From assembly GCF_017814975.1 (NCBI RefSeq), contig NZ_JAGIQA010000010.1, positions 62,001 through 126,000 on the forward strand: DNA of 64,000 bases. Reading direction: 5' to 3'. Origin of the DNA: Cupriavidus consociatus (GTDB lineage: Bacteria > Pseudomonadota > Gammaproteobacteria > Burkholderiales > Burkholderiaceae). Shown here in pieces: positions 46,185-54,946 of the stretch. The position numbers and the translations under genes are program-made. Positions within the stretch are counted from its first letter, which is position 1. Each line of letters starts with the position of its first letter. The notes beneath the pieces are model-generated. The model was not told the DNA's origin, ran no database searches, and saw nothing but the letters and a program-made list of their open reading frames with translations.

Positions 46185-46958
46185 ATGTCGCTGGCCTATA
46201 CCGTTTCCGGTCTGTTTGTAGGCGTCCTCGTCGGTCTGACCGGCGTGGGTGGGGGGTCGTTGATGACGCCGCTGCTGACGCTGCTGTTCGGCTTTTCGCC
46301 GGCGACCGCGGTCGGCACCGACCTGGCCTTTGCCGCGATCACCAAGGGCTTCGGCACCATCGCGCACCGCGCCCACGGCCATGTGCAGTGGCAGGTGGTG
46401 CGGCGCCTGTGCATCGGCAGCCTGCCGGCGGCGGTTGTGGCGATCCTGGTGCTCAAGAGCGCAGGTGAGCTCAACGCCCAGTGGCTGCACGCGATTCGCG
46501 TGACCATCGGCGTGTCGGTGCTGCTGACCGTATTGTCGCTGCTGTTCCGCAAGCAGATGCTGGCCTGGCTCGAACGCAACCCGCGCTTCCAGCTGCATGG
46601 CCGCAAGCAAGTCGTTGCCACCGTGGTGGTGGGTGCCGTGATCGGCGTGCTGGTGACGGTGTCGTCGATCGGCGCCGGCGCGGTTGGCGCCACGCTGATC
46701 CTGCTGCTCTACCCCCATATGAAGCCGGCCGAAGTCGCCGGCACCGATATCGCCTACGCCGTCCCGCTGACGGCGATCGCCGGGCTGGGCCATGTGTGGC
46801 TCGGCACCGTCAACTGGAATTTGCTGCTGGCGCTGCTGGTGGGTTCGATCCCCGGCATCTGGCTGGGCGCGCAACTGTCGCGGGCGCTGCCCGAGCGGCT
46901 GGTGCGCGCCGCACTGGCGACCACGCTGACGCTTGTCGCCATCAAGCTCGTTTCCTGA
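46185..46958 (+). CDS. TauE/SafE-family membrane transporter
   Basis: A 257-residue membrane protein with about eight hydrophobic segments. It shows GLFVGVLVGLTGVGGGSLMTP at the N-terminus and VSSIGAGAVGATLILLLY in the second half, the two repeats typical of TauE/SafE transporters. As first gene of the cys operon it probably moves a sulfur anion such as sulfite or sulfate. Members of the family are described as exporters, but the direction here is unknown. It begins at ATG 46185 without an obvious ribosome site and ends 28 bp before cysI. Confidence 0.85.
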   Translation: MSLAYTVSGLFVGVLVGLTGVGGGSLMTPLLTLLFGFSPATAVGTDLAFAAITKGFGTIAHRAHGHVQWQVVRRLCIGSLPAAVVAILVLKSAGELNAQWLHAIRVTIGVSVLLTVLSLLFRKQMLAWLERNPRFQLHGRKQVVATVVVGAVIGVLVTVSSIGAGAVGATLILLLYPHMKPAEVAGTDIAYAVPLTAIAGLGHVWLGTVNWNLLLALLVGSIPGIWLGAQLSRALPERLVRAALATTLTLVAIKLVS

Positions 46959-46986
46959 ATCCAACGAATACTGAACGGACCCCGCC

Positions 46987-48669
46987 ATGTATCAGTACGA
47001 CCAATATGACCAGCGCATCGTCAACGAGCGCGTCGCCCAGTTCCGTGACCAGGTGCGCCGCCGCCTGTCGGACGAACTGACCGAGGAAGAATTCCTGCCG
47101 CTGCGCCTGCAGAACGGCCTGTACCTGCAGCGCCATGCCTACATGCTGCGCGTGGCGATCCCGTACGGCCTGCTGTCGGCGACGCAGCTGCGCAAGCTGG
47201 CCCACATCGCCCGCGAATACGACCGCGGCTACGGCCACTTCTCCACCCGCCAGAACATCCAGTACAACTGGATGGAACTGGAGCGCGTGCCCGACGTGCT
47301 GGCCGAGCTGGCCAGCGTCGAGATGCACGGCATCCAGACCTCGGGCAACTGCGTGCGCAACATCACGACCGACCACTTCGCCGGCGTGGCGCCGGACGAG
47401 TCGGTCGACCCGCGCGTGCTGGCCGAGTTGCTGCGCCAGTGGAGCACGTTCCAGCCGGAATTCGCCTTCCTGCCGCGCAAGTTCAAGATCGCGATCTCGG
47501 CCTCGAAGGATGACCGCGCCGTGGTGCAGATGCACGACATCGGCATCTATGCCTACAAGAACGCCGACGGCGAGACGCGCCTGCGCATCCTGGCCGGCGG
47601 CGGCCTGGGCCGCACGCCGATCCTGGGCTCGATCATCAAGGACGACCTGCCGTGGCAGCACATGCTGACCTACGTCGAGTCCGCCATCCGCGTGTACAAC
47701 CGCTATGGCCGCCGCGACAACAAGTACAAGGCCCGCATCAAGATCCTGGTGAAGGCCATCGGCGTGGAGAAGTTCGCGCAGGAAGTCGAGGAAGAATGGC
47801 AGCACAGCAAGGACGGCCCGGCCACGCTGACGCAGGTCGAGTTCGACCGCGTGGCGCAGTACTTCACGCCGCCCGCGTATGAGAAGCTGGCCGACACCGA
47901 CGCCTCGTACGAGAACCACCTGCTGGAAGACAAGGCGTTCGCGCGCTGGGTCAGCCGCAGCGTGCACGGCCACAAGGTGCCGGGCTACGCCGCGGTGACG
48001 CTGTCGACCAAGCCGGGCGTGGCCTCGCCCCCGGGCGACGCCACCGATGCGCAGATGGAAGCGGTGGCAGACCTGGCCGACCAGTTCGGCTTCGGCGAGC
48101 TGCGCGTGGCGCACGAACAGAACCTGGTGCTGCCGGACGTGAAGAAGCACGACCTGTACGCGCTGTGGCAACTGGCGAAGAAGGCTGGCCTGGCCACGCC
48201 CAACATCGGCCTGCTGACCGACATCATCGCCTGCCCGGGCGGCGATTTCTGCTCGCTGGCCAACGCCAAGTCGATCCCCATCGCGCAGGCGATCCAGGAC
48301 CGTTTCGACGACCTCGACTATGTCTATGACCTGGGCGAGATCTCGCTGAACATCTCGGGCTGCATCAACGCCTGCGGCCACCACCACGTCGGCAATATCG
48401 GCGTGCTGGGCGTCGACAAGGACGGCTCGGAGTGGTACCAGGTCACGCTGGGCGGTGCGCAGGGCAACAAGACCGCGCTGGGCAAGGTGATCGGCCCGTC
48501 GTTCAGCGCCGAGGAAATGCCCGAGGTGGTGACCCGCATCATCGACACCTTCGTGGCCAACCGCATCGAAGACGAACGCTTTATCGAAACCCTGTCCCGC
48601 ATCGGCATCGCCCCGTTCAAGGAGCGCGTCTATGCCGACAAGCAGCCGCGCGAGCGCGCCGAAGCCTGA
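46987..48669 (+). CDS. cysI: sulfite reductase hemoprotein (siroheme, [4Fe-4S])
   Basis: Reduces sulfite to sulfide in cysteine synthesis. The protein has 560 residues. The coupled siroheme-[4Fe-4S] ligands are in CPGGDFC (C-X5-C) and GCINACGHHHVGNIG (C-X3-C). Two parallel halves with GHFSTRQNIQYNW and related blocks are visible. No cysJ-type flavoprotein gene is present, so electrons probably come from a ferredoxin or another donor; the next gene (DUF934) is a candidate partner. Cofactor siroheme is supplied by cobA and cbiX in the same neighbourhood. A nitrite reductase of the same fold is less likely given the context. Confidence 0.93.
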   Translation: MYQYDQYDQRIVNERVAQFRDQVRRRLSDELTEEEFLPLRLQNGLYLQRHAYMLRVAIPYGLLSATQLRKLAHIAREYDRGYGHFSTRQNIQYNWMELERVPDVLAELASVEMHGIQTSGNCVRNITTDHFAGVAPDESVDPRVLAELLRQWSTFQPEFAFLPRKFKIAISASKDDRAVVQMHDIGIYAYKNADGETRLRILAGGGLGRTPILGSIIKDDLPWQHMLTYVESAIRVYNRYGRRDNKYKARIKILVKAIGVEKFAQEVEEEWQHSKDGPATLTQVEFDRVAQYFTPPAYEKLADTDASYENHLLEDKAFARWVSRSVHGHKVPGYAAVTLSTKPGVASPPGDATDAQMEAVADLADQFGFGELRVAHEQNLVLPDVKKHDLYALWQLAKKAGLATPNIGLLTDIIACPGGDFCSLANAKSIPIAQAIQDRFDDLDYVYDLGEISLNISGCINACGHHHVGNIGVLGVDKDGSEWYQVTLGGAQGNKTALGKVIGPSFSAEEMPEVVTRIIDTFVANRIEDERFIETLSRIGIAPFKERVYADKQPRERAEA

Positions 48670-48687
48670 GGACCGGAGAGACTGAAC

Positions 48688-49272
48688 ATGGCAAAGATCA
48701 TTCAACTGCAACGCGACGGTGCGAACGTCACCCCGGTGATCGTCGAAGACAACTGGACCGTGCTGCGCGCCACTGAAGAGCAGCCGCTGACCGAAGAGCA
48801 GGTCGCCGCCGCCGCGCAAGGCCAGGACGCCGTGCTGTTCCCGCTGTCGGTGTGGAAGGCCAATGAAGCGCTGCTGGCCGGCCGCGACGCGGCCCGCACC
48901 GGCGTGTGGCTGGCTCCGGAAGACGAGCCGGGTGACGCCGCCGCCTACTTCGACCGCGTGTCGCTGGTGGCGGTGGACTTCCCGGTGTTCCGCGACGGCC
49001 GCGGCTTCTCGACGGCCTACCTGCTGCGCACCCGCTACAAGTGGGAAGGCCAGCTGCGCGCCGTCGGCGACGTGCTGCGCGACCAGCTCAACTTCATGAA
49101 GCGCTGCGGCTTCGACGCCTTCGCGGTGCGCGCCGACAAGAACATCGAGGACGCCATCAAGGGCTTCACCGAGTTCACCGTGACCTACCAGGCATCGGTC
49201 GACGAACCGCTGCCGCTGTTCCGCCGCGCCCGCACCGAAGGCGCCGCCGTGCAACCGAAGGCCACGGCATGA
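48688..49272 (+). CDS. DUF934 protein of the cys operon
   Basis: A 194-residue protein of unknown biochemical role. It carries blocks such as LLAGRDAARTGVWLAPEDEP, RVSLVAVDFPVFRDGRGFS and LRAVGDVLRDQLNFMKRCGFDAF, typical of DUF934 proteins that are found beside cysI and cysH in many beta- and gamma-proteobacteria. No cysteine cluster, flavin or heme motif is obvious. ATG 48688 follows a good GGAGAG site. Its stop overlaps the cysH start by four bases. Constant association with a sulfite reductase that lacks CysJ suggests it helps electron delivery or assembly. Confidence 0.85.
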   Translation: MAKIIQLQRDGANVTPVIVEDNWTVLRATEEQPLTEEQVAAAAQGQDAVLFPLSVWKANEALLAGRDAARTGVWLAPEDEPGDAAAYFDRVSLVAVDFPVFRDGRGFSTAYLLRTRYKWEGQLRAVGDVLRDQLNFMKRCGFDAFAVRADKNIEDAIKGFTEFTVTYQASVDEPLPLFRRARTEGAAVQPKATA

Positions 49273-50072
49273 GCACGGTGCTGAGCGATATCCCCGTGGT
49301 GGATGCCGGCGCGGTGTCGGCGCTGCGTCCGCCCGCGCTGTGGGTCGCGCCCGAGTACACCGGCAGCATCGAAGCGCTGGAACAGAAGGAGCGCGAGCTG
49401 GGCGAGCGCCTTGCCGGCATTGCCGCGCGTTTCTACCGCGCGCGCTTTGCCTCCAGCCTGGCCGCCGAAGACATGGTGCTGACCGATGCCATCCTGCGCG
49501 GTACCCCCGCCGTGCGCGCTGGCATCCGCGTCTTCACGTTGCAGACCGGGCGCCTGCACGCCGAGACGCTGGCGGTGCTCGACAAGGTGCAGTCGCACTA
49601 CGGCTACAGCATCGAGCAATACACGCCGGATGCCGAGGCAGTCGAGAACTACCTGAAGAAGCATGGCCTGAACGGCTTCTACGACAGCATCGACCTGCGC
49701 AAGGAATGCTGCGGCATCCGCAAGGTCGAGCCGCTCAACCGCGCGCTGTCGCACGCCGACGCGTGGCTGACCGGCCAGCGCCGCGAGCAGGCCGTGACGC
49801 GCGCCGAGCTGCCGTTCGAGGAAATGGACGAAGCCCGCGGCATCCCCAAGTTCAACCCGCTGGCGGACTGGTCCGAGCCGGAGGTGTGGGCCTACCTGAA
49901 GCGCCACAACGTGCCGGTCAACGACCTGCACGCCAAGGGCTATCCCAGCATCGGCTGCGAACCCTGTACGCGTGCAGTGCGCGCGGGCGAGGACGTGCGC
50001 GCGGGACGGTGGTGGTGGGAGAGCAAGGACTCGAAAGAGTGCGGGCTCCACGAACAGAACATCAAGCATTGA
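49269..50072 (+). CDS. cysH: adenylylsulfate (APS) reductase, assimilatory
   Basis: Reduces activated sulfate to sulfite. The 267-residue protein has the PAPS reductase fold with TGRLHAET, the four Fe-S cysteines Cys147-Cys148 (KECCGIRKVEPL) and Cys230/Cys233 (GCEPC), and the C-terminal catalytic Cys258 in ECGLHE. The Cys-Cys plus Cys-X2-Cys pattern marks the [4Fe-4S] form that uses APS directly, which agrees with the absence of an APS kinase (cysC) in the operon. The start overlaps DUF934 by four bases. Confidence 0.93.
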   Translation: MSTVLSDIPVVDAGAVSALRPPALWVAPEYTGSIEALEQKERELGERLAGIAARFYRARFASSLAAEDMVLTDAILRGTPAVRAGIRVFTLQTGRLHAETLAVLDKVQSHYGYSIEQYTPDAEAVENYLKKHGLNGFYDSIDLRKECCGIRKVEPLNRALSHADAWLTGQRREQAVTRAELPFEEMDEARGIPKFNPLADWSEPEVWAYLKRHNVPVNDLHAKGYPSIGCEPCTRAVRAGEDVRAGRWWWESKDSKECGLHEQNIKH

Positions 50073-50085
50073 GGCCGGTACAAAA

Positions 50086-51051
50086 ATGGGCATCATGAAC
50101 GACATCGCAGAAGCCACCAGCAGCGTGGCGCACCTGTTGCAGGTACAGAACGACCATCTTGACCGCCTGGAAGCGGAATCGATCTACATCATCCGCGAGG
50201 TGGTGGCCGAGTGCCGCAACCCGGCGCTGCTGTTCTCCGGCGGCAAGGACTCGATCGTGATGCTGCATCTGGCGCTGAAGGCCTTCCGCCTGGGCGACCG
50301 CAAGATCGAGCTGCCGTTCCCGCTGGTGCATATCGACACCGGCCACAACTACCCGGAAGTGATCGCCTTCCGCGACCAGCGCGTGGCGGAACTGGGCGCG
50401 CGCCTGGTGGTGGGCCACGTCGAGGAATCGATCAAGCGCGGCACCGTGCGCCTGCGCAAGGAAACCGATTCGCGCAACGCCGCGCAGGCCGTGACGCTGC
50501 TGGAAACCATCGAGGCGCACAAGTTCGATGCGCTGATGGGCGGCGCCCGCCGCGACGAAGAGAAGGCCCGCGCCAAGGAGCGCATCTTCTCGTTCCGCGA
50601 CGAGTTCGGCCAGTGGGACCCGAAGGCCCAGCGTCCCGAGCTGTGGAGCCTGTACAACGCCCGCATGGCGCAGGGCGAGCAGATGCGCGTGTTCCCGATC
50701 TCCAACTGGACCGAGCTGGACGTGTGGCAGTACATCGCCCGCGAGAACCTGGCGCTGCCGCCGATCTACTACGCGCACCAGCGTGAAGTGGTGCGCAAGA
50801 ACGGCCTGCTGGTGCCGGTCACGCCGATCACGCCCAAGCAGGACGGCGACGTCAGCGAAGTGCTGTCGGTCCGCTTCCGCACCGTCGGCGACATCAGCTG
50901 CACCTGCCCGGTGGCCAGCGTTGCCGATTCGCCGGAAGCGATCATCGCCGAAACCGCGGTGACCGAGATCACCGAGCGCGGCGCCACCCGCATGGACGAC
51001 CAGACCAGCGAAGCTTCGATGGAGCGCCGCAAGAAGGAAGGCTACTTCTAA
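50086..51051 (+). CDS. cysD: sulfate adenylyltransferase subunit 2
   Basis: Catalytic ATP-pyrophosphatase subunit of ATP sulfurylase, making APS from sulfate and ATP. From ATG 50086 it has 321 residues; an ATG nine bases later would give 318. The PP-loop SGGKDSIVML, the block FPLVHIDTGHNYPEVI, and ARRDEEKARAKER are present. A GAGG stretch lies in the preceding gene's end. CysN follows 25 bp later and supplies the GTPase that drives the reaction. Confidence 0.96.
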   Translation: MGIMNDIAEATSSVAHLLQVQNDHLDRLEAESIYIIREVVAECRNPALLFSGGKDSIVMLHLALKAFRLGDRKIELPFPLVHIDTGHNYPEVIAFRDQRVAELGARLVVGHVEESIKRGTVRLRKETDSRNAAQAVTLLETIEAHKFDALMGGARRDEEKARAKERIFSFRDEFGQWDPKAQRPELWSLYNARMAQGEQMRVFPISNWTELDVWQYIARENLALPPIYYAHQREVVRKNGLLVPVTPITPKQDGDVSEVLSVRFRTVGDISCTCPVASVADSPEAIIAETAVTEITERGATRMDDQTSEASMERRKKEGYF

Positions 51052-51076
51052 GCCGCACGCAGCAAAGGATCCAGAC

Positions 51077-52381
51077 ATGACTCACCAAGCAACCCATCAA
51101 GGCCTGCTGCGCTTCATCACCGCCGGCTCCGTCGACGACGGCAAGAGCACGCTGATCGGCCGCCTGCTGTATGACAGCAAGGCTGTGCTGTCGGACCAGC
51201 TGACCGCGCTGGCCAATGCCAAGAACAAGCGCACCGCCGGCGAGCAGATCGATTTCTCGCTGCTGACCGACGGCCTGGAAGCCGAGCGCGAGCAGGGCAT
51301 CACCATCGACGTGGCGTACCGCTACTTCTCGACCGCACGCCGCAAGTTCATCATCGCGGATACGCCGGGCCACGAGCAGTACACCCGCAACATGGTTACC
51401 GGCGCGTCGACCGCGCACGCGGCCATCGTGCTGGTCGATGCCACGCGCGTCACCGTCAAGGACGGCCGCGCCGAACTGCTGGCGCAGACCAAGCGCCATT
51501 CGGCGATCCTCAAGCTGCTGGAAATCCAGCACGTGATCGTGGCCGTCAACAAGATGGACCTGGTCGACTTCAGCGAACAGACCTTCAACGAGATCCGTGC
51601 CGCCTACGCCGAACTGGCCGAGCAGCTGGGCCTGAAGGACGTGCGCTACGTGCCGGTCTCCGCGCTGCGCGGCGACAACATCGTGCACGAGAGCGACGCC
51701 ATGCCGTGGTACCAGGGCGAGCCGCTGCTGCCGCTGCTGGAAGAGCTGCCGGTGGAAGAAGCCGCGCCCGAAGACGACGCAGCGCTGCGCTTCCCGGTGC
51801 AGCTGGTGATCCGCCAGGACGGTTCGCAGTCGGACGATTTCCGCGGCTATGCCGGCCGCGTGGAAGCCGGCACTGTGCGCGTCGGCCAGAAGCTGCGCGT
51901 GCTGCCCGCCAACCGCGAAGCTTTGGTGGCCGAAGTGCTGACCCCGAACGGCGCCGCTGAATCGGCCAACGTCGGCGACACGGTCACCGTGCGCCTCGCC
52001 GAGGACGTCGATGTATCGCGCGGTGACATGTTCGTCGCCGCCGATGCGACGGCGGCATCCGCCAAGAAGCTGCAGGCCGACCTGTGCTGGTTCGATGACG
52101 AGTCGCTGAACCCGTCGCGCAAGTACGTGCTCAAGCACACCACGGCCAGCGTATTCGCGCGCGTGTCGGCGGTGGACCGCGTGCTGGACGTGCACACGCT
52201 GTCGCACGAGACCGGCCGCCACGACATCCGCCTGAACGACATCGGTTCGGTGCAGATCTCGCTGCAGAAGCCGATCGTGTGCGATGCCTACGGCGACAAT
52301 CCGGCAACGGGCGCCTTCGTGCTGATCGACGAAGCGACCAACCACACGGTGGCCGCAGGCATGATCCGTGCGTTCTCCTGA
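51077..52381 (+). CDS. cysN: sulfate adenylyltransferase subunit 1 (GTPase)
   Basis: Regulatory GTPase subunit of ATP sulfurylase, 434 residues. The P-loop is GSVDDGKST, followed by the EREQGITIDVAYRYF switch region, DTPGHEQYTRNM, and NKMDLVDF. EF-Tu-like beta-barrel domains follow. It ends without an APS kinase domain, so it is not a CysNC fusion. ATG 51077 is preceded by AAAGGA. It pairs with cysD immediately upstream. Confidence 0.96.
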   Translation: MTHQATHQGLLRFITAGSVDDGKSTLIGRLLYDSKAVLSDQLTALANAKNKRTAGEQIDFSLLTDGLEAEREQGITIDVAYRYFSTARRKFIIADTPGHEQYTRNMVTGASTAHAAIVLVDATRVTVKDGRAELLAQTKRHSAILKLLEIQHVIVAVNKMDLVDFSEQTFNEIRAAYAELAEQLGLKDVRYVPVSALRGDNIVHESDAMPWYQGEPLLPLLEELPVEEAAPEDDAALRFPVQLVIRQDGSQSDDFRGYAGRVEAGTVRVGQKLRVLPANREALVAEVLTPNGAAESANVGDTVTVRLAEDVDVSRGDMFVAADATAASAKKLQADLCWFDDESLNPSRKYVLKHTTASVFARVSAVDRVLDVHTLSHETGRHDIRLNDIGSVQISLQKPIVCDAYGDNPATGAFVLIDEATNHTVAAGMIRAFS

Positions 52382-52419
52382 GCGGTAACGAACAGGAACG
52401 AGCGGACAAGGGGCAACAG

Positions 52420-53220
52420 ATGGACAAGCAGGCGCGCAAGACTTACGGAAAGGTGTTCCTCATCGGGGCGGGCCCCGGTGCGGCAGACCTCATTACGGTG
52501 CGTGGTGCACGGCTTTTGGGCGAAGCCCAGGTGGTGCTGCACGATGCCCTGGTGTCGCCGGAGATGCTGGCCTGGTGTCCGCAGGCCGAGCTGGTCGAGG
52601 TCGGCAAGCGCTGCGGCCAGCGCTCTACCGCGCAGCTGTTCATCAACCGCCAGATCGTCGACCTGGCCAGCAAGTATGAACGCGTGGTGCGCCTGAAGGG
52701 CGGCGACCCGATGCTGTTCGGCCGTGCCGACGAGGAACTGCAGGCGCTGGAAGCGGCCGGCATCGAGTATGAGGTGGTGCCCGGCATCACCGCCGCGCTG
52801 GCGGCCGCGTCGGCCATCGGCAAGCCGCTGACCAAGCGCGGCGTGTCGCGCAGCGTGGCGTTTGCCACGCAGGCCAAGGCGGCGGACGGCGATGGCTCGC
52901 CGGATATCGAAGCCGCGGTCAAGGCCGACACGCTGGTCTACTACATGGGCCGCGACCAGGCCGCCACCATTGCCGCGCAGCTGATCGCGCATGGCAAGCC
53001 CGCGTCGACGCCGGCATGGGTGGTGGAAGCCGCCACCACGCCGCGCCAGCGCAGCCGCGAGTTCACGCTCGGCCAGATGGCGTCGGGCGAGGCCGCGGCC
53101 TGGATCGACCCGGTGCAGCCCAGCCTGCTGATGATCGGCGCGGCGCTGGCCGCGCGCGCGACTGAGGCGCCGCGGGAGGATGCAGGCGTGACTGAAGTGC
53201 GTGCGCAGCACGCTGCCTGA
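52420..53220 (+). CDS. cobA: uroporphyrinogen-III C-methyltransferase
   Basis: Methylates uroporphyrinogen III twice to precorrin-2, the entry to siroheme. The 266-residue protein shows VFLIGAGPGAADLITVRGARLL, the KRCGQRSTAQ segment, RLKGGDPMLFGR, and VVPGITAALAAASAIGKPLTKRG. It is a single-function SUMT without the CysG dehydrogenase/chelatase part. ATG 52420 is preceded by AAGGGG; a longer frame into cysN is not supported. As last gene of the cys operon it supplies the CysI cofactor. A terminator follows about 100 bp later. Confidence 0.93.
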   Translation: MDKQARKTYGKVFLIGAGPGAADLITVRGARLLGEAQVVLHDALVSPEMLAWCPQAELVEVGKRCGQRSTAQLFINRQIVDLASKYERVVRLKGGDPMLFGRADEELQALEAAGIEYEVVPGITAALAAASAIGKPLTKRGVSRSVAFATQAKAADGDGSPDIEAAVKADTLVYYMGRDQAATIAAQLIAHGKPASTPAWVVEAATTPRQRSREFTLGQMASGEAAAWIDPVQPSLLMIGAALAARATEAPREDAGVTEVRAQHAA

Positions 53221-53255
53221 TTTTTCAGGGGCGCGGCGCTGGAAATGCGAGTTGT

Positions 53256-53291
53256 CTCCCCTCTCCCATTGATGGGAGAGGGGAGCAAACC
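53256..53291. repeat. REP-like palindrome after cobA
   Basis: A perfect 14-bp stem CTCCCCTCTCCCAT/ATGGGAGAGGGGAG with a 2-nt loop is followed by CAAACC. Its right arm plus this tail (53274-53291) equals, inverted, 33032-33049 between hutH and hutU. Confidence 0.75.
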
Positions 53292-53321
53292 GAGCGGCAT
53301 TGAGCTTTGTCGAAATAATGA

Positions 53322-53353
53322 CCCCGTGCCGGGATTCCGGCACGGGGTTTTTT
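53322..53353 (+). terminator. terminator of the cys operon
   Basis: An 11-bp stem CCCCGTGCCGG/CCGGCACGGGG around GATT is followed by TTTTTT. Confidence 0.93.
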
Positions 53354-53372
53354 CGTTAGGGTTTTGAAGTCT

Positions 53373-53768
53373 TCAGGACTGCGCAGCAGCCCCCGGCAGC
53401 GACGCAACGCAGTAAGCCGCAATCGCATCCAGCACCGCATCAGATTCGCCCACCGCGGCAGCGCAATGAATGCGCAGGCCGGGATAAGCCTGCCTGCACT
53501 GGTCGAGCAGCGCCGGCAGGTCGCGCCGGATATGGCCGCCCTGGCCGAAGAACACCGGGACCACCGTGACCTCGCCCACGCCGCGCGCGGCGAGTTCCGC
53601 CAGCGTATCGGGCAGCAGCGGCGACATCAGCTCCAGGAACGCCAGCCGCACCTCGCACTGGGGCAGGGCTGTGGCCAGCTTCTGCTGCAGCCGCTCGAAC
53701 GGCTCGCGCCAGCGCGCATCGCGCGCGCCATGCGCGAACAGGACCAGGGCACGGTTGGGAGCTGCCAT
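53373..53768 (-). CDS. cbiX: CbiX/SirB-type sirohydrochlorin chelatase
   Basis: A short, single-domain chelatase of 131 residues, expected to insert Fe(II) (or Co(II)) into sirohydrochlorin. It begins MAAPNRALVLFAHGARD, with the metal-site His in LFAHGARD and a second in FFGQGGHIRRDLPALL. From cobA this completes siroheme for CysI except for the precorrin-2 dehydrogenase, which is not in the window. The true start is ATG 53768; longer in-frame sequence belongs to the lptG region. It lies 8 bp after lptG on the same strand and is convergent with the cys operon. Confidence 0.85.
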   Translation of the reverse strand: MAAPNRALVLFAHGARDARWREPFERLQQKLATALPQCEVRLAFLELMSPLLPDTLAELAARGVGEVTVVPVFFGQGGHIRRDLPALLDQCRQAYPGLRIHCAAAVGESDAVLDAIAAYCVASLPGAAAQS

Positions 53769-53776
53769 GGCCGTCC

Positions 53777-54946
53777 TCAGTGCCGGTCGACCCAGCGCAG
53801 CGCCAGCAGCGCCACCGTCAGGTAGAGCGTGCCTGGCACCAGCGCGGAGATGATGGGCGGCCAGGTGTGCAGCAGGCCGACATGCGAGAACAGCGTATTC
53901 GACAGGTGGAACGACATCCCCAGCATGATGCCGCCGAACACCTTCACACCCACCGCCCCGGCACGCGCGTGCAGGTAGGCGAAAGGCAGGGCCAGCGCCA
54001 CCATCACGAACAGCGTCAGCGGGTAGATCACTTTCTTCCAGAACGCGATCTCGTAGCGCTGCGTGTCCTGCTTGTTGTCGCGCAGGTGGCGGATATAGCG
54101 GAACAGGTCCAGCGTCGACATCCGCTCCGGCGTCACCAGCAGCACCGACAGGATCTGCGGCGTCAGCTCCGAGTGCATCGCCACGCGTGGGAATTTCAGC
54201 TGCTCGGCGCGGAAATCCGGCGCCAGGGCATCGCGCGGCGGCGCGGGCTTTGCCGGATCGGCCTGCGGCATCAGCTCGGTGAAGCGCGTCTCGCTGACCC
54301 CTTGCAGTTCCCACGCCTGGCCGCCCTGGTAGCGGCCTTCCTGGGCCACGCGGATCACGCGCAGGCGGTATTGCGGGTCGAACTCATAGATCGTGATGCC
54401 GGTGATGGTCTGGTCCGGGCGCAGCCCCGCCACGTTGACGAAGCGGGTGATCTCGCCGCCGCCGGCCGGGTCCTGGTCGCGGTCCTTGACCCAGACGCCG
54501 GAACGGAAGCCCGCCGACACCGTCGCGCCGATCGCCTCGAGCTTGATCTTCTGCGCGTACTGCTCCGCGCGCGGGCCGATGAACTCGCCGAAGATAAAGG
54601 TCACGATCGCCAGCGGCACCGCCAGCTTGAACAGCGAGAACAGCGCCTGCCGCGTATTCAGGCCGGCGACGCGGAAGATGGTGAACTCGGACTGGCTGGC
54701 GAGCTGCGAGAAGACGTAGATCGCACTGATCAGCACCGCGATCGGCAGCACCTCGTAGACCCGGGTAGGGGCCTGCAGCAGCACGTGGAACAGCGCCACC
54801 AGCGAGGTGTACTGGGCGTTGACGTTCTCCAGCTCGTTGAGCATGTCGAAGAACACGAACAGCGACAGCACCGCGAACAGGATGAAGGCGAACACGCCAT
54901 AGACCAGCCGCCCGAAGTAGCGTTCATAGACGCGCAGGATCCTCAT
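53777..54946 (-). CDS. lptG: LPS export permease LptG
   Basis: Inner-membrane subunit of the LptB2FG transporter that extracts lipopolysaccharide from the membrane. The 389-residue protein has an N-terminal helix pair, a periplasmic beta-jellyroll domain in the middle, and C-terminal helices including the KKVIYPLTLFVMVALALPFAY segment. It belongs to the YjgP/YjgQ family. The start overlaps the lptF stop by four bases, which is the usual lptF-lptG order. cbiX follows. Confidence 0.93.
   Translation of the reverse strand: MRILRVYERYFGRLVYGVFAFILFAVLSLFVFFDMLNELENVNAQYTSLVALFHVLLQAPTRVYEVLPIAVLISAIYVFSQLASQSEFTIFRVAGLNTRQALFSLFKLAVPLAIVTFIFGEFIGPRAEQYAQKIKLEAIGATVSAGFRSGVWVKDRDQDPAGGGEITRFVNVAGLRPDQTITGITIYEFDPQYRLRVIRVAQEGRYQGGQAWELQGVSETRFTELMPQADPAKPAPPRDALAPDFRAEQLKFPRVAMHSELTPQILSVLLVTPERMSTLDLFRYIRHLRDNKQDTQRYEIAFWKKVIYPLTLFVMVALALPFAYLHARAGAVGVKVFGGIMLGMSFHLSNTLFSHVGLLHTWPPIISALVPGTLYLTVALLALRWVDRH

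Noticed and set aside
46942-49254. 770-codon minus-strand frame opposite cysI and DUF934
   Set aside because: The cysI frame has intact siroheme/Fe-S motifs; the antisense frame is repetitive shadow sequence.
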